Positions 50,788-59,182 of a stretch of 64,000 nucleotides of DNA are shown here, piece by piece. The notes beneath the pieces were generated by a model. That model did no database searches and was not told the DNA's origin. It saw nothing but the letters and a program-made list of their open reading frames with translations. The stretch's first letter is position 1. Each line of letters begins with the position of its first letter. Position numbers and translations under genes: made by a program. Origin of the DNA: Natrialba swarupiae (GTDB taxonomy: Archaea; Halobacteriota; Halobacteria; Halobacteriales; Natrialbaceae); NCBI RefSeq assembly GCF_008245225.1, contig NZ_VTAW01000005.1, positions 62,001-126,000 on the forward strand, given 5' to 3'.

Positions 50788-52644
50788 TCAGTCCCGCCCG
50801 TGGCGGGTCAGACAGTGTGGGAGGCCGATCAGTTCGACGGGTTCGGAGTTGTCCGGCGAGTAGACGACCATCTGCCCTTTCTCCATGTACGGCACTTTCG
50901 ACTCGAGATTACTGGGGATGTTGACGCTCTTGATGGCGTCCTCGTCGCCTAAGTTGAGAACGATCGTGGTGTTGATCTGCTTGAAGACGGCGTCGTCGAT
51001 GTCCTGGGGATCCTGCGTGATGAGAAAGAGACCGAGTCGCTCTTTACGGCCCTGCTTTGCGGCCTCGGTGAACTTTGTGATGACCTTGCCCGCCTGGACG
51101 CTGTCGGCGTCGGTGAGGAAGTTGTGGGCCTCGTCCATCCCGAGGATCAGCGGCGTCTCCTTGATCCGGTCGTAGCTCGGATCGTTCGAGAGCTTCTCGT
51201 CGATCAAAAGCGAGGAGAGTGCAAGAACGACCGCCTCAGTCGCTCGCGTGTCGTTGATATGGTAGGTCGGGACGACGGTGAGTCCGCCGGGGCGGACGAA
51301 CTCGTGGATCAGGTCGGTGATCGGCCGGGCGTCCTGGTCGAAGACGTGCCCGAAGCCGAGCACGCGCCGGCGGACGGCGTCGAACGTCGCCTCGTGGACC
51401 CGCCCGGACTCGTCTAACTCCTCGCGCAAGGCAGGGTCGTCGAGGAACGTCGTGAACTCCTCGTAGGTCGCGCCGCTGCCGTACTGCTTGCGGAATCGCG
51501 GCAGGAGCACGCTCACGAGCGCGCCGTACTGGTTGTCGTTCAACCCGCTTCCCGCGACCAGCCAGGGGTTGTCGTGGACCATCGCGAACGGGATGGTGAA
51601 CTCGACCTGTTCCGCGCGGTGGTGGCCCGCCGAGTACGTCGCCGAGCCGATCTTCGGGACGAACGCGGTCGTCTCCGAGACGCCGCCGTAGGCGACCCCC
51701 TCGCGCTCGAGGCGTCGAGCGAATGCGTCGTCCAGGTCGGGGTTGTCGTCGTGCATCTGGGCGTACTCGTCCTGGGGATCGAACTGGACGACCGCCGGGC
51801 CGACCTCGCGGCCGTCGGGCATGGGGTAGGTCCGTTCGTCCGCGAGGAACTGCCGGAGAACGTTCTTCGCGCCGTGGGTCTTCCCCGATCCGGTGCCGCC
51901 GGCGATCAGCGTGTGTCTGAACACGAGCGGATCGCCGGAGTCGTAGTCGTCTTTCAGCCGGTAGTCGATCGTCGGCGGCGTGGCGGCCGTCCGCACCTTC
52001 TCGCCGCCGACCGAGAGGTGGCCGAGGAAGACGCCCTCGTCGGGGATCTTGAGTCCGGTCTTGATCTTCTCGGTGTCGTCGGCGGTCCGGATCACCGTCT
52101 GCGGTTTCGGCACGCGGTCGGTCATCCGCCGTTTGAGTTCGCCGTCATCCTGATACAGGACGGCGACCGGCTCGAGTTCGGCGACGAACTTGTAGTCGGC
52201 CTCCTCGATTTCGTCGGTGCGCATCGCTCGCCGGGCGTGGATCTCCGTCGCGTCGTCGGCGTGATACTGCTGGGCGTACTCGAGGGCCGTAATTCGACAG
52301 AACAGCGTCTCCCCGTCGGGGTAGGGGGCGAGCAGATAGCTCCCGATGCGGATCGACGATCGGTTGCCGCGGGTGACGTACGCCCGCAACGCAGTGTCCT
52401 CGCCGTCCTCAGCGACGCGCAGGCCCTGGGAGACACAGAGTGCGCCGATTCCGACGTCGTCGCCGCGGGGTTCGACGGCCGTCCGCTCGAATTCGTCGCG
52501 TTCCGTCGAGACGTCGGCCGAGTTCGAGTCGTCGCTCGTCGCCTCCTCGCCCGCACTCGAGTCGGCGGGAGCGGTCGACGACGGCGACGAACCGTCCGAA
52601 CCGGCATCGAAATCGCCGAAGTCGCCCAGATCGGTCATACTCAT
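50788..52644 (-). CDS. HerA-like AAA+/FtsK-family DNA-end-processing ATPase
   Basis: A 618-residue ATPase. N-terminal acidic leader (about 55 residues), the HAS barrel (about 60-200), then the HerA/FtsK-type motor: Walker A HTLIAGGTGSGKTHGAKNVL, Walker B LGMDEAHNFLTDA, and ITQDPQDIDDAVFKQINTTI as the later sensor motif. HerA translocates along DNA and works with NurA, Mre11 and Rad50 at breaks. A NurA gene is 1.4 kb upstream on the same strand. The start at 52644 (Met; second at 52638) gives MSMTDLGDFGDFDAG. Confidence 0.9.
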   Translation of the reverse strand: MSMTDLGDFGDFDAGSDGSSPSSTAPADSSAGEEATSDDSNSADVSTERDEFERTAVEPRGDDVGIGALCVSQGLRVAEDGEDTALRAYVTRGNRSSIRIGSYLLAPYPDGETLFCRITALEYAQQYHADDATEIHARRAMRTDEIEEADYKFVAELEPVAVLYQDDGELKRRMTDRVPKPQTVIRTADDTEKIKTGLKIPDEGVFLGHLSVGGEKVRTAATPPTIDYRLKDDYDSGDPLVFRHTLIAGGTGSGKTHGAKNVLRQFLADERTYPMPDGREVGPAVVQFDPQDEYAQMHDDNPDLDDAFARRLEREGVAYGGVSETTAFVPKIGSATYSAGHHRAEQVEFTIPFAMVHDNPWLVAGSGLNDNQYGALVSVLLPRFRKQYGSGATYEEFTTFLDDPALREELDESGRVHEATFDAVRRRVLGFGHVFDQDARPITDLIHEFVRPGGLTVVPTYHINDTRATEAVVLALSSLLIDEKLSNDPSYDRIKETPLILGMDEAHNFLTDADSVQAGKVITKFTEAAKQGRKERLGLFLITQDPQDIDDAVFKQINTTIVLNLGDEDAIKSVNIPSNLESKVPYMEKGQMVVYSPDNSEPVELIGLPHCLTRHGRD

Positions 52645-52792
52645 GCAATCCGACCGGTTCCTAAAACGCGTTTCCCTCCCGATCGGGTGAGCTATCAGAG
52701 AGATGACACCGGGTGTCAGCGACTGCTCGAGTTCGAAGCGCATTCAACCCGCGACGTTCGTCCGCAGAGGTCCAGACGGCGGCGACCGCCGA

Positions 52793-53401
52793 TCAGGCGT
52801 CGAACGGGACGTCTTCAAAGAGGCTGACGAGTTCGGATTCGCGGTCGTACTCGAGGATGCCGAGATCCGCGAGCGCGGGAAGGTGATTGTGGTGGAGGGC
52901 GATCTTCGACTCCGTCGTGTCACCGAGGCTCCCGGTCCCGTGGCCGGCGAGCGCGGACGCGAGTTGCTCGAGTGAGATCGGCCGGTCCGACGAATCGAGC
53001 TTCTGGAGGAGACGGATACGGACGGGATCGGACAGCCGGTCGACCGACTCGGCGCCGTACTCTTCGATCAACGCTCCGGCGACGCCGGTACGGATCGGGG
53101 GTTCCTCGACGAGTTCGACGCCGTCTTCGATGCTCCAGTCGACGAGCCCGAACTCGGCGAGACGGGGAAGATGGTTATGGACGAGATCGATCCGGACCTC
53201 GTGGCGTGCCTTTCCGACGGGGCCGTCGATCCCTTCTCTGTCGATCAGCTCCGTCGTCAGCTCGGCGAGCGAGAGGTGACTGCGCTCGTCGAGGGTCTCG
53301 AGCAGATGGAGGCGACGCGGGTGACCGAGGATCTCGTACCGCTCGGCCGAAACATTATTGAGGGGCGATCGGTCGCCGCCGTGATGAACGTCTGAACTCA
53401 T
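52793..53401 (-). CDS. Tandem DUF7344-type winged-helix protein
   Basis: A 202-residue protein with two copies of a winged-helix module: residues about 20-95 (YEILGHPRRLHLLETLDERS, then HNHLPRLAEFGLVDWSIEDG) and 115-195 (LSDPVRIRLLQKLDSSDRPI, then HNHLPALADLGILEYDRESE). The NHLP-x-LA-x-LG pattern is the DUF7344 signature. It is a likely haloarchaeal DNA-binding regulator; target unknown. ATG at 53401; the frame extending further is not protein-like. Separated from HerA by 148 nt. Confidence 0.82.
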   Translation of the reverse strand: MSSDVHHGGDRSPLNNVSAERYEILGHPRRLHLLETLDERSHLSLAELTTELIDREGIDGPVGKARHEVRIDLVHNHLPRLAEFGLVDWSIEDGVELVEEPPIRTGVAGALIEEYGAESVDRLSDPVRIRLLQKLDSSDRPISLEQLASALAGHGTGSLGDTTESKIALHHNHLPALADLGILEYDRESELVSLFEDVPFDA

Positions 53402-53644
53402 TATCGATACACACCAGTGCAACGAGGATAAGCCCGCTTCCAAAACGATTTGGGTCGGTAACCCAGCACCAACTCCCGTAGTCCGGGAATACCCGACTCT
53501 GAACGACCCATTGTGGCGATAAATGATTATATTACTCCGTCTCACCAGCGGGATTCGCTCACCGCCGGTGTCTCAATGTCGCTCCGAGTTCTTCGTTCGA
53601 GTTCGGTCACGGGCTTTTTGCGTTCAGAGATCGTAGGACGACGC

Positions 53645-53995
53645 ATGCTCATCGTACGCGGTCTGGCGGGAGGAACCGACCTGACCGGAACACTGTACGA
53701 ACGAGGTGAGCAGGCACCCTCGTTCCGTGGCGCACCGGACGAAGACGCCGCGTACGTCTGGGTCTGCGACGAGTTCTACGAGGTCTCGAGTGGCGGCACA
53801 GTTCAGGTCGTCGACGGTCGGGAGATCAACCTCGCGTTTGAATCCCCGATGCCCCGCGGGTTCGACACCCGCGAGCAGGCCCTCGAGTGTGCCAAAGAAC
53901 ACATTCGAACGCAGTTCGCCCGGATCGGACTCGATCCCACAGACGTCGAATTCGAAACCGAAAACGGGAGTATCGAGGCCGAAAACTACGGGTGA
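53645..53995 (+). CDS. Conserved haloarchaeal protein, 116 aa
   Basis: A 116-residue protein: MLIVRGLAGGTDLTGTLYER, ending ECAKEHIRTQFARIGLDPTD. A small alpha/beta protein without membrane segments. It matches a haloarchaeal domain of unknown function (DUF7113-like; name not certain). ATG at 53645 follows CGACGC and starts the conserved MLIVRGLAGG. Convergent with nurA, 3 nt apart. Confidence 0.75.
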   Translation: MLIVRGLAGGTDLTGTLYERGEQAPSFRGAPDEDAAYVWVCDEFYEVSSGGTVQVVDGREINLAFESPMPRGFDTREQALECAKEHIRTQFARIGLDPTDVEFETENGSIEAENYG

Positions 53996-53998
53996 TCG

Positions 53999-55267
53999 CT
54001 ACACATCCCAGCGGAGATCGTCGTAGTTCCGTCGCTGGCTCGTATCGAACTGCGTCTCGAGGGTCTCCCGGAGCGACCGTTTCTCCGAGCGGCCGATCCG
54101 TGCGAGTTCGTCCGCCTTCGCGACGATCGTCGGCGGCCCGTGGGCGACGGCGACGTCCTGGAGCACCTGTCTCGTCAACCGCTCGCGCACCTCGGGATCG
54201 CAAGTGAACGCGTACGGCGCTTCGATCCGGTAGACCAGGTCGTCCCGCGGATCGTAGACCACGAAGAACGTGACCTCGTAGGCCGCCGGCTCGAGTCGCC
54301 GGTCGACGCCGAGTGCATCGCCCTCGATCGAGAGCGGGCGATCGACGCCGCCACGCGACCGGAACCAGTTCGTATACGAGAGCGTGGACGTCTCACGCAC
54401 CCAGCGTTCGCCGTCGACGTCGTCGACGTACTCGCCGCGTTCGAGTAAGCGGGTGAACATCGCCGTATCGTCGGCCCAGGGAACGCTGACGTCGACGCTT
54501 CGGTCGGACTTCAGCGTCCGCGTGACGACCCGCGTCGCGGGATTCTTGACGAACCCGACGAGCGGCACGTCCCGGTCGACGAACTCTTCGACCAGGCGCA
54601 CGTAGTTTTCGAGCACCGTCGTCGGTCGCGGATCCTCGAGCAGCAGGTCGGCCAGGTCGGGATGCTGGTCGGTCCAGCGAAGCAATCCGCGAGGATACAG
54701 CGGGCCGTCGAGGACGAGCAGATCCGTGACGTCCTCGGCGTGATCCAGGGCGTGTCTGCTCTCGGCGAGATACAGCGCGAGTGCGTGGACGACGCCCTCC
54801 GCAAAGCGGGGGAGTTGTGGCACTTTCACCGCCCGGCTTCGGCTGTATCCCTCGTCGAACTTCCCCCACGTCTCGTCGACCGTCATCGTCTCGTCGTTCG
54901 AGTGGACCGTCATCACCGTCGTTCGCGACCGGTGTAACTCGAGGTCCGAGGGCGTCGAACTCATCGCCGCCTGGGCGATATCGATCACGAGGCCGTTTTT
55001 GAACGTCGTCGGGTTGATCGTCCCCGCGTCGAGACCGTGTTCGGTCGGGAACTCGGGCTCACAGAGTGCGATCTCCTCGCAGTCGACGACACGCCGTGAC
55101 TGCTCGTCGACCGGCTCGAGGACGGTCCGCCCGTCCAAGCGAAGTGGGTCGAGAAACTTCGCCCAGACGGTCTCGGCGAACGCCCGGCGGTCGCGTTCGT
55201 CGGCACCGTGGTCGATCCGTCGCGCCAGTTGGGCGATGCCGTCGAAGTGGACCGGATCGAGGGTCAT
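53999..55267 (-). CDS. nurA: DNA double-strand break repair nuclease NurA
   Basis: A 422-residue nuclease. NurA domain with the catalytic Asp region GLVIDIAQAAMSS near residue 90 and LLVLDGPLYPRGLLRW, then LVGFVKNPATRVVTRTLKSD, the C-terminal FTCDPEVRERLTRQVL. It resects DNA ends with HerA. Start MTLDPVHFDGIAQ at 55267; the long extension to 55942 is opposite gpmI and not used. It lies two genes away from the HerA-like gene, with the DUF7344 regulator between. Confidence 0.92.
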   Translation of the reverse strand: MTLDPVHFDGIAQLARRIDHGADERDRRAFAETVWAKFLDPLRLDGRTVLEPVDEQSRRVVDCEEIALCEPEFPTEHGLDAGTINPTTFKNGLVIDIAQAAMSSTPSDLELHRSRTTVMTVHSNDETMTVDETWGKFDEGYSRSRAVKVPQLPRFAEGVVHALALYLAESRHALDHAEDVTDLLVLDGPLYPRGLLRWTDQHPDLADLLLEDPRPTTVLENYVRLVEEFVDRDVPLVGFVKNPATRVVTRTLKSDRSVDVSVPWADDTAMFTRLLERGEYVDDVDGERWVRETSTLSYTNWFRSRGGVDRPLSIEGDALGVDRRLEPAAYEVTFFVVYDPRDDLVYRIEAPYAFTCDPEVRERLTRQVLQDVAVAHGPPTIVAKADELARIGRSEKRSLRETLETQFDTSQRRNYDDLRWDV

Positions 55268-55420
55268 ACAGGTCGCTCCCAGCGCACCCGCAAAAATCCA
55301 GCGCCATTTCGCCGGCACGCGATCCGGACGTCGACTCCGAGATGGCTGTGACTGGGGGCGACGCGTTGCGTACAGTCGACAACGATAGGTAATTACGCGA
55401 GGATGGGCATTCCCTCGGAT

Positions 55421-56995
55421 ATGGACGCTGCGCTGATCGTTCTCGACGGCTGGGGACTCGCCACTGGCGACGGCCGGAACGCGGTCGAGGCGGCCGAGAC
55501 GCCGAATTTCGATCGACTCGCGGAGACGGGCGCGTCGGGCCGGCTCGAGGTCGCCGGCCGCCGCGTCGGACTCCCCAAAGGACAGATGGGAAACAGCGAG
55601 GTCGGACACCTCAATATCGGTTCCGGGCGGGTCGTCTACCAGGAGTACACCCGCATCTCGGACTCGATCGCCGACGGCTCGTTTCGCGAGAACGACGCGA
55701 TCAACGCGGCTTTCGACGCCGCGCGTGAAACCGACGGGCGCGTCCACTTTCTCGGCCTCGTCAGCGACGGCGGCGTTCACTCCGATCACGAGCACCTCCA
55801 CGCGCTGATCGAACTCGCCGGTGATCGGGGCGTCGAGGCGGTCACCCACGCGATCACCGACGGTCGGGACACCTCGCCGACGGGCGGCCGGGAGTACCTC
55901 GAGACGCTCGAGGACGTCGTCGCCGAACACGGGACCGGCCACGTCGCCACCGTCTCGGGGCGGTACTACGCGATGGACCGCGACCAGAACTGGGAGCGGA
56001 CGAAACGCGCCTACGACGCGATGGTAAACCGGGAAGCCGAGTACGAGGCGGCGTCGGCCCTCGAGGCGGTCGAGGGCTCCTACGACCGCGGCGAGACCGA
56101 CGAGTTCCTCGAGCCGACCACCGTTTCCGACACACCGGCCCTCGAGGACGGTGATTCAGTCGTCTGGTTCAACTTCCGTTCCGATCGCGCCCGTCAACTC
56201 ACCCGAATGCTCGCCGACATTCGGTCCGAAGACTGGGCCGACCAGTTCGAGACCAATCCACCCGAGGTCGAGGTGGTGACGCTGACCCAGTACGACGAGA
56301 CGTTCGACCTCCCGATCGCGTACCCGCCGACCCAGCCCGAGAACGTCCTGGGGGAGGTACTCGCCGACGAGGGCAAGACACAGCTACGGATCGCCGAGTC
56401 CGAGAAGTACGCCCACGTCACCTACTTCTTGAACGGCGGCCGGGAGGTCGAGTTCGACGGCGAGATTCGCGAGATCGTCGAGAGCCCGGACGTGCCGACC
56501 TACGACTTGCAACCCGAGATGAGCGCCCCGGAGGTGACCGACACCGCGATCGACGTCGTCGAATCGGAGAACCCGGACGTGCTCGTCCTCAACTACGCCA
56601 ACCCAGACATGGTCGGCCACACCGGCGACTACGAGGCCGCGATCGAGGCCGTCGAAGCCGTCGACGACCAGCTGGGACGGCTCGTCGAGACCCTCGAGTC
56701 GGCGGGCGCACACGTCCTCATCACCGCGGACCACGGCAACGCCGACCAGATGGGGACCGAGGACGATCCTCACACCGCACACACGTACAACGACGTGCCG
56801 GTCGTCTATCTCGCCCCCGGAGCGAAGTCGGGGACCGACCTCGAAAACGCGAACGGGGAGGAACGACCCGTGGGCAACGGGAGGAGCCACACGGTTCGTG
56901 ACGGCGGCACGCTCGCCGATCTCGCGCCGACGCTACTCGAGTTGATCGGCGTCGATCGACCGCCCGAAATGACCGGCGAGCCGTTGCTCGAGTGA
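55421..56995 (+). CDS. gpmI: 2,3-bisphosphoglycerate-independent phosphoglycerate mutase
   Basis: A 524-residue metalloenzyme interconverting 3- and 2-phosphoglycerate in glycolysis/gluconeogenesis. N-terminal MDAALIVLDGWGLATGDGRN; active-site Ser in KGQMGNSEVGHLNIGSGR; RDTSPTGGREYL; SGRYYAMDRDQNWERTK; metal-binding NYANPDMVGHTGDY and LITADHGNADQMGTEDDP. ATG at 55421 is used (55403 is 6 residues earlier). Monocistronic. Confidence 0.95.
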   Translation: MDAALIVLDGWGLATGDGRNAVEAAETPNFDRLAETGASGRLEVAGRRVGLPKGQMGNSEVGHLNIGSGRVVYQEYTRISDSIADGSFRENDAINAAFDAARETDGRVHFLGLVSDGGVHSDHEHLHALIELAGDRGVEAVTHAITDGRDTSPTGGREYLETLEDVVAEHGTGHVATVSGRYYAMDRDQNWERTKRAYDAMVNREAEYEAASALEAVEGSYDRGETDEFLEPTTVSDTPALEDGDSVVWFNFRSDRARQLTRMLADIRSEDWADQFETNPPEVEVVTLTQYDETFDLPIAYPPTQPENVLGEVLADEGKTQLRIAESEKYAHVTYFLNGGREVEFDGEIREIVESPDVPTYDLQPEMSAPEVTDTAIDVVESENPDVLVLNYANPDMVGHTGDYEAAIEAVEAVDDQLGRLVETLESAGAHVLITADHGNADQMGTEDDPHTAHTYNDVPVVYLAPGAKSGTDLENANGEERPVGNGRSHTVRDGGTLADLAPTLLELIGVDRPPEMTGEPLLE

Positions 56996-57126
56996 GCAAA
57001 ACGCCTTCGTTTCGTCGCGCACACTGACGATCCTTCGCCCACGAGTGTTCCCCGGAACGGGACGAACGCGCCGTAGATTCCAGTGGCCACAACACCAAAG
57101 AGCATGTGATCAGAGGTCTGACCTGT

Positions 57127-58866
57127 ATGGTACCGTTCCCCTGGCCCGTGGTCGGATCGGTGCTCGCGGGGATCGGAACGGCAGCGCTGTTCGGCTATCT
57201 CTGGCAACATCGTGGCAACCCGGGCGCAAACTGGTTTCTGCTGACGCTCGGGGTGCAGATGTCGTGGTGTTTCTCGTACGGATTGTCGTTGCTCGTCTTC
57301 GACCCGGTGGTCCGATGGCTCTTCGAGGTGGTGACCTGGATCGCCATGGCGTGGATCGGGCTGACGTTTCTCGGCTTCGCACTCGAGTACACCGGTCGTG
57401 GCGCGTTCGTCCGAACCCCGTGGTTCGGCGCGTTGACGCTCGTTCCCGCGGCGACGACGCTCCTCCTCGTGACCAATCCGATACATGGCCTCGTCTGGAC
57501 AGGGTTCCAGCTCGACCAGGTGTTCGGTACTGCAACCGTCTCCTACGAGTTCGGCGTCTGGGCGTACCTGACGATCCTCAGTAGCGTCCTGTTCGTCGCA
57601 CTCGGCGTCCTCTTGCTGTTCGATACCATCGTCAACTACGGCCCGCTCTATCGATCGGAAGCGATTGCGGTCGCGATCAGCACCGCCCCACCCGGGATCG
57701 CCGTCCTCGTCTGGCTGTTCGAACTCGGTCCCGTGACGCAACTCAACCTCGCACCGATCATGTTCCTCCCTCACGCGGCGCTGGACGCGTACGCCTTCGT
57801 CGGCGGGCGCATGTTCACGTTCAACCCCTCGACTCGCCGGGCGGCCGAACAGTCCGCAATCGAAGAACTCGAGAGCCCGTTCGTCGTCGTGGACACCCGA
57901 CACCGGATCGTCGATCTGAACCCGGCGGCGGAGGCGACGTTCGACGTGACGTCACCGACCGTTCTGGGCGAACGCCTCGAGAACGCCACCGACCTCGACG
58001 TCGAACTGACCGCCGGCGACCAGATCGTCACCGACGACAGTCCCGGCGAGTTTCGCGAACTGGCGGTGTCGGTCTCGGAGCTCCACGACTCCTCTCGCCA
58101 CCGGGTCGGCTACACGATCCTCATCCAGGACATTACCAGCCAACGCCGACGGGAACAGCGTCTCGAGATCCTCAACCGGATTCTTCGACACAACCTTCGA
58201 AACGACCTGAACGTCGTCGAGGGATATCTCGACATCGCGGCCGACCGGACGAGCGACGAGGGATTACACGAAACGCTCGAGCGAACCCGAGCGAACGTCG
58301 CGGATGTCGTCGACATGGCGGAGAAGGCGTGGGCGTTCGAACAGGCACTCGACTCGATGGAGGAGTCCCCATCGACGGTCGTCGTCGAGGAGGCACTTTC
58401 AGAGATCGCGACGGATGTCGAAGCGGTGACCGAAGGGCGCGTCGAGGTCGACGTCCCGGCGGATCTCGTTCTGTGGACACAGCGAGAACTGTTCGTCCAA
58501 CTGTTCGAAAACCTCGTCGAGAACGGCATCGAACACGCGGACAGCGAGACTCCGGTCGTCACCGTCTCCTTCGAGGGACTCGTCAATGGTCGAACGGCCG
58601 CCGTCTCGGTCAGCGACGACGGTCCGGGTATTCCCGAGCACGAACTCTCCGTCCTCGAGCGAGGCGAGGAAACTCCCCTCGAGCACGGGAGTGGACTCGG
58701 ACTGTGGCTCGTTACGTGGTGTGTGCGGATGCTGGGCGGTGGCCTGTCGTTCGAGACCGACGGCGGGACGACCGTCACCGTTCGTCTGCCAACCGTGGCC
58801 GAACCGATCGGATCGCCGTCGGAGTCGTCGGAGTCGTCGGAGCCGCCGCAGGCGGCCGAACGGTAG
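57127..58866 (+). CDS. Membrane histidine kinase (7-8 TM sensor, PAS, HisKA, HATPase)
   Basis: A 579-residue sensor kinase. N-terminal membrane region with about seven helices (1-225; MVPFPWPVVGSVLAGIGTAA) of the histidine-kinase-type sensory membrane domain, a PAS domain (about 240-340; VVDTRHRIVDLNPAAEATFD), HisKA with the phospho-His at 355 (RHNLRNDLNVVEGYL), then HATPase motifs NLVENGIEHA, DDGPGIPEHE and GSGLGLWL. Ligand unknown; the response regulator is not adjacent. The start at 57127 is used (57106 also possible). Confidence 0.92.
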   Translation: MVPFPWPVVGSVLAGIGTAALFGYLWQHRGNPGANWFLLTLGVQMSWCFSYGLSLLVFDPVVRWLFEVVTWIAMAWIGLTFLGFALEYTGRGAFVRTPWFGALTLVPAATTLLLVTNPIHGLVWTGFQLDQVFGTATVSYEFGVWAYLTILSSVLFVALGVLLLFDTIVNYGPLYRSEAIAVAISTAPPGIAVLVWLFELGPVTQLNLAPIMFLPHAALDAYAFVGGRMFTFNPSTRRAAEQSAIEELESPFVVVDTRHRIVDLNPAAEATFDVTSPTVLGERLENATDLDVELTAGDQIVTDDSPGEFRELAVSVSELHDSSRHRVGYTILIQDITSQRRREQRLEILNRILRHNLRNDLNVVEGYLDIAADRTSDEGLHETLERTRANVADVVDMAEKAWAFEQALDSMEESPSTVVVEEALSEIATDVEAVTEGRVEVDVPADLVLWTQRELFVQLFENLVENGIEHADSETPVVTVSFEGLVNGRTAAVSVSDDGPGIPEHELSVLERGEETPLEHGSGLGLWLVTWCVRMLGGGLSFETDGGTTVTVRLPTVAEPIGSPSESSESSEPPQAAER

Positions 58867-59182
58867 CCGGTGGTCGGCCAAGACGGACCGGGACGAGACT
58901 GGTCGATTTGCGCTGCTATGTCGCCTCCTTCTGGGAGCCGTCCGAATTGTGGTTTCGAACTCGCTCGTGACGCCAGTTCGACGGCCGAGATAGCCGTTAT
59001 CTTTATCGTAATTTGGCTGGCCGTTCTTACTATCACGAACACTGCTCGCTTCGCCCGCAGTTTCCCAGCGGACTGCCCACCATCCGAGACGGTCGACGGT
59101 CCGTCTCGTTGTGGTAGACGAACGCGTTGTGGACGGAGCGAACGGTATGTAATCCGTCAGTTTGGCGGGTCGGAGGTGTAAT
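58867..59182. other. Intergenic region of about 315 nt
   Basis: No gene that I can support. A short hydrophobic frame (AEIAVIFIVIWLAVLTITNT, about 58979-59038) is probably fortuitous in the AT-rich part. A Shine-Dalgarno GGAGGTG at 59172 belongs to the next gene. Confidence 0.4.

Noticed and set aside
55268-55942. 225-codon N-terminal extension of NurA
   Set aside because: It is antisense to gpmI; NurA-like sequence begins at 55267.
58979-59038. Short hydrophobic frame between the two kinases as a membrane protein
   Set aside because: No start or promoter context and flanking residues are not protein-like; likely an AT-rich accident.
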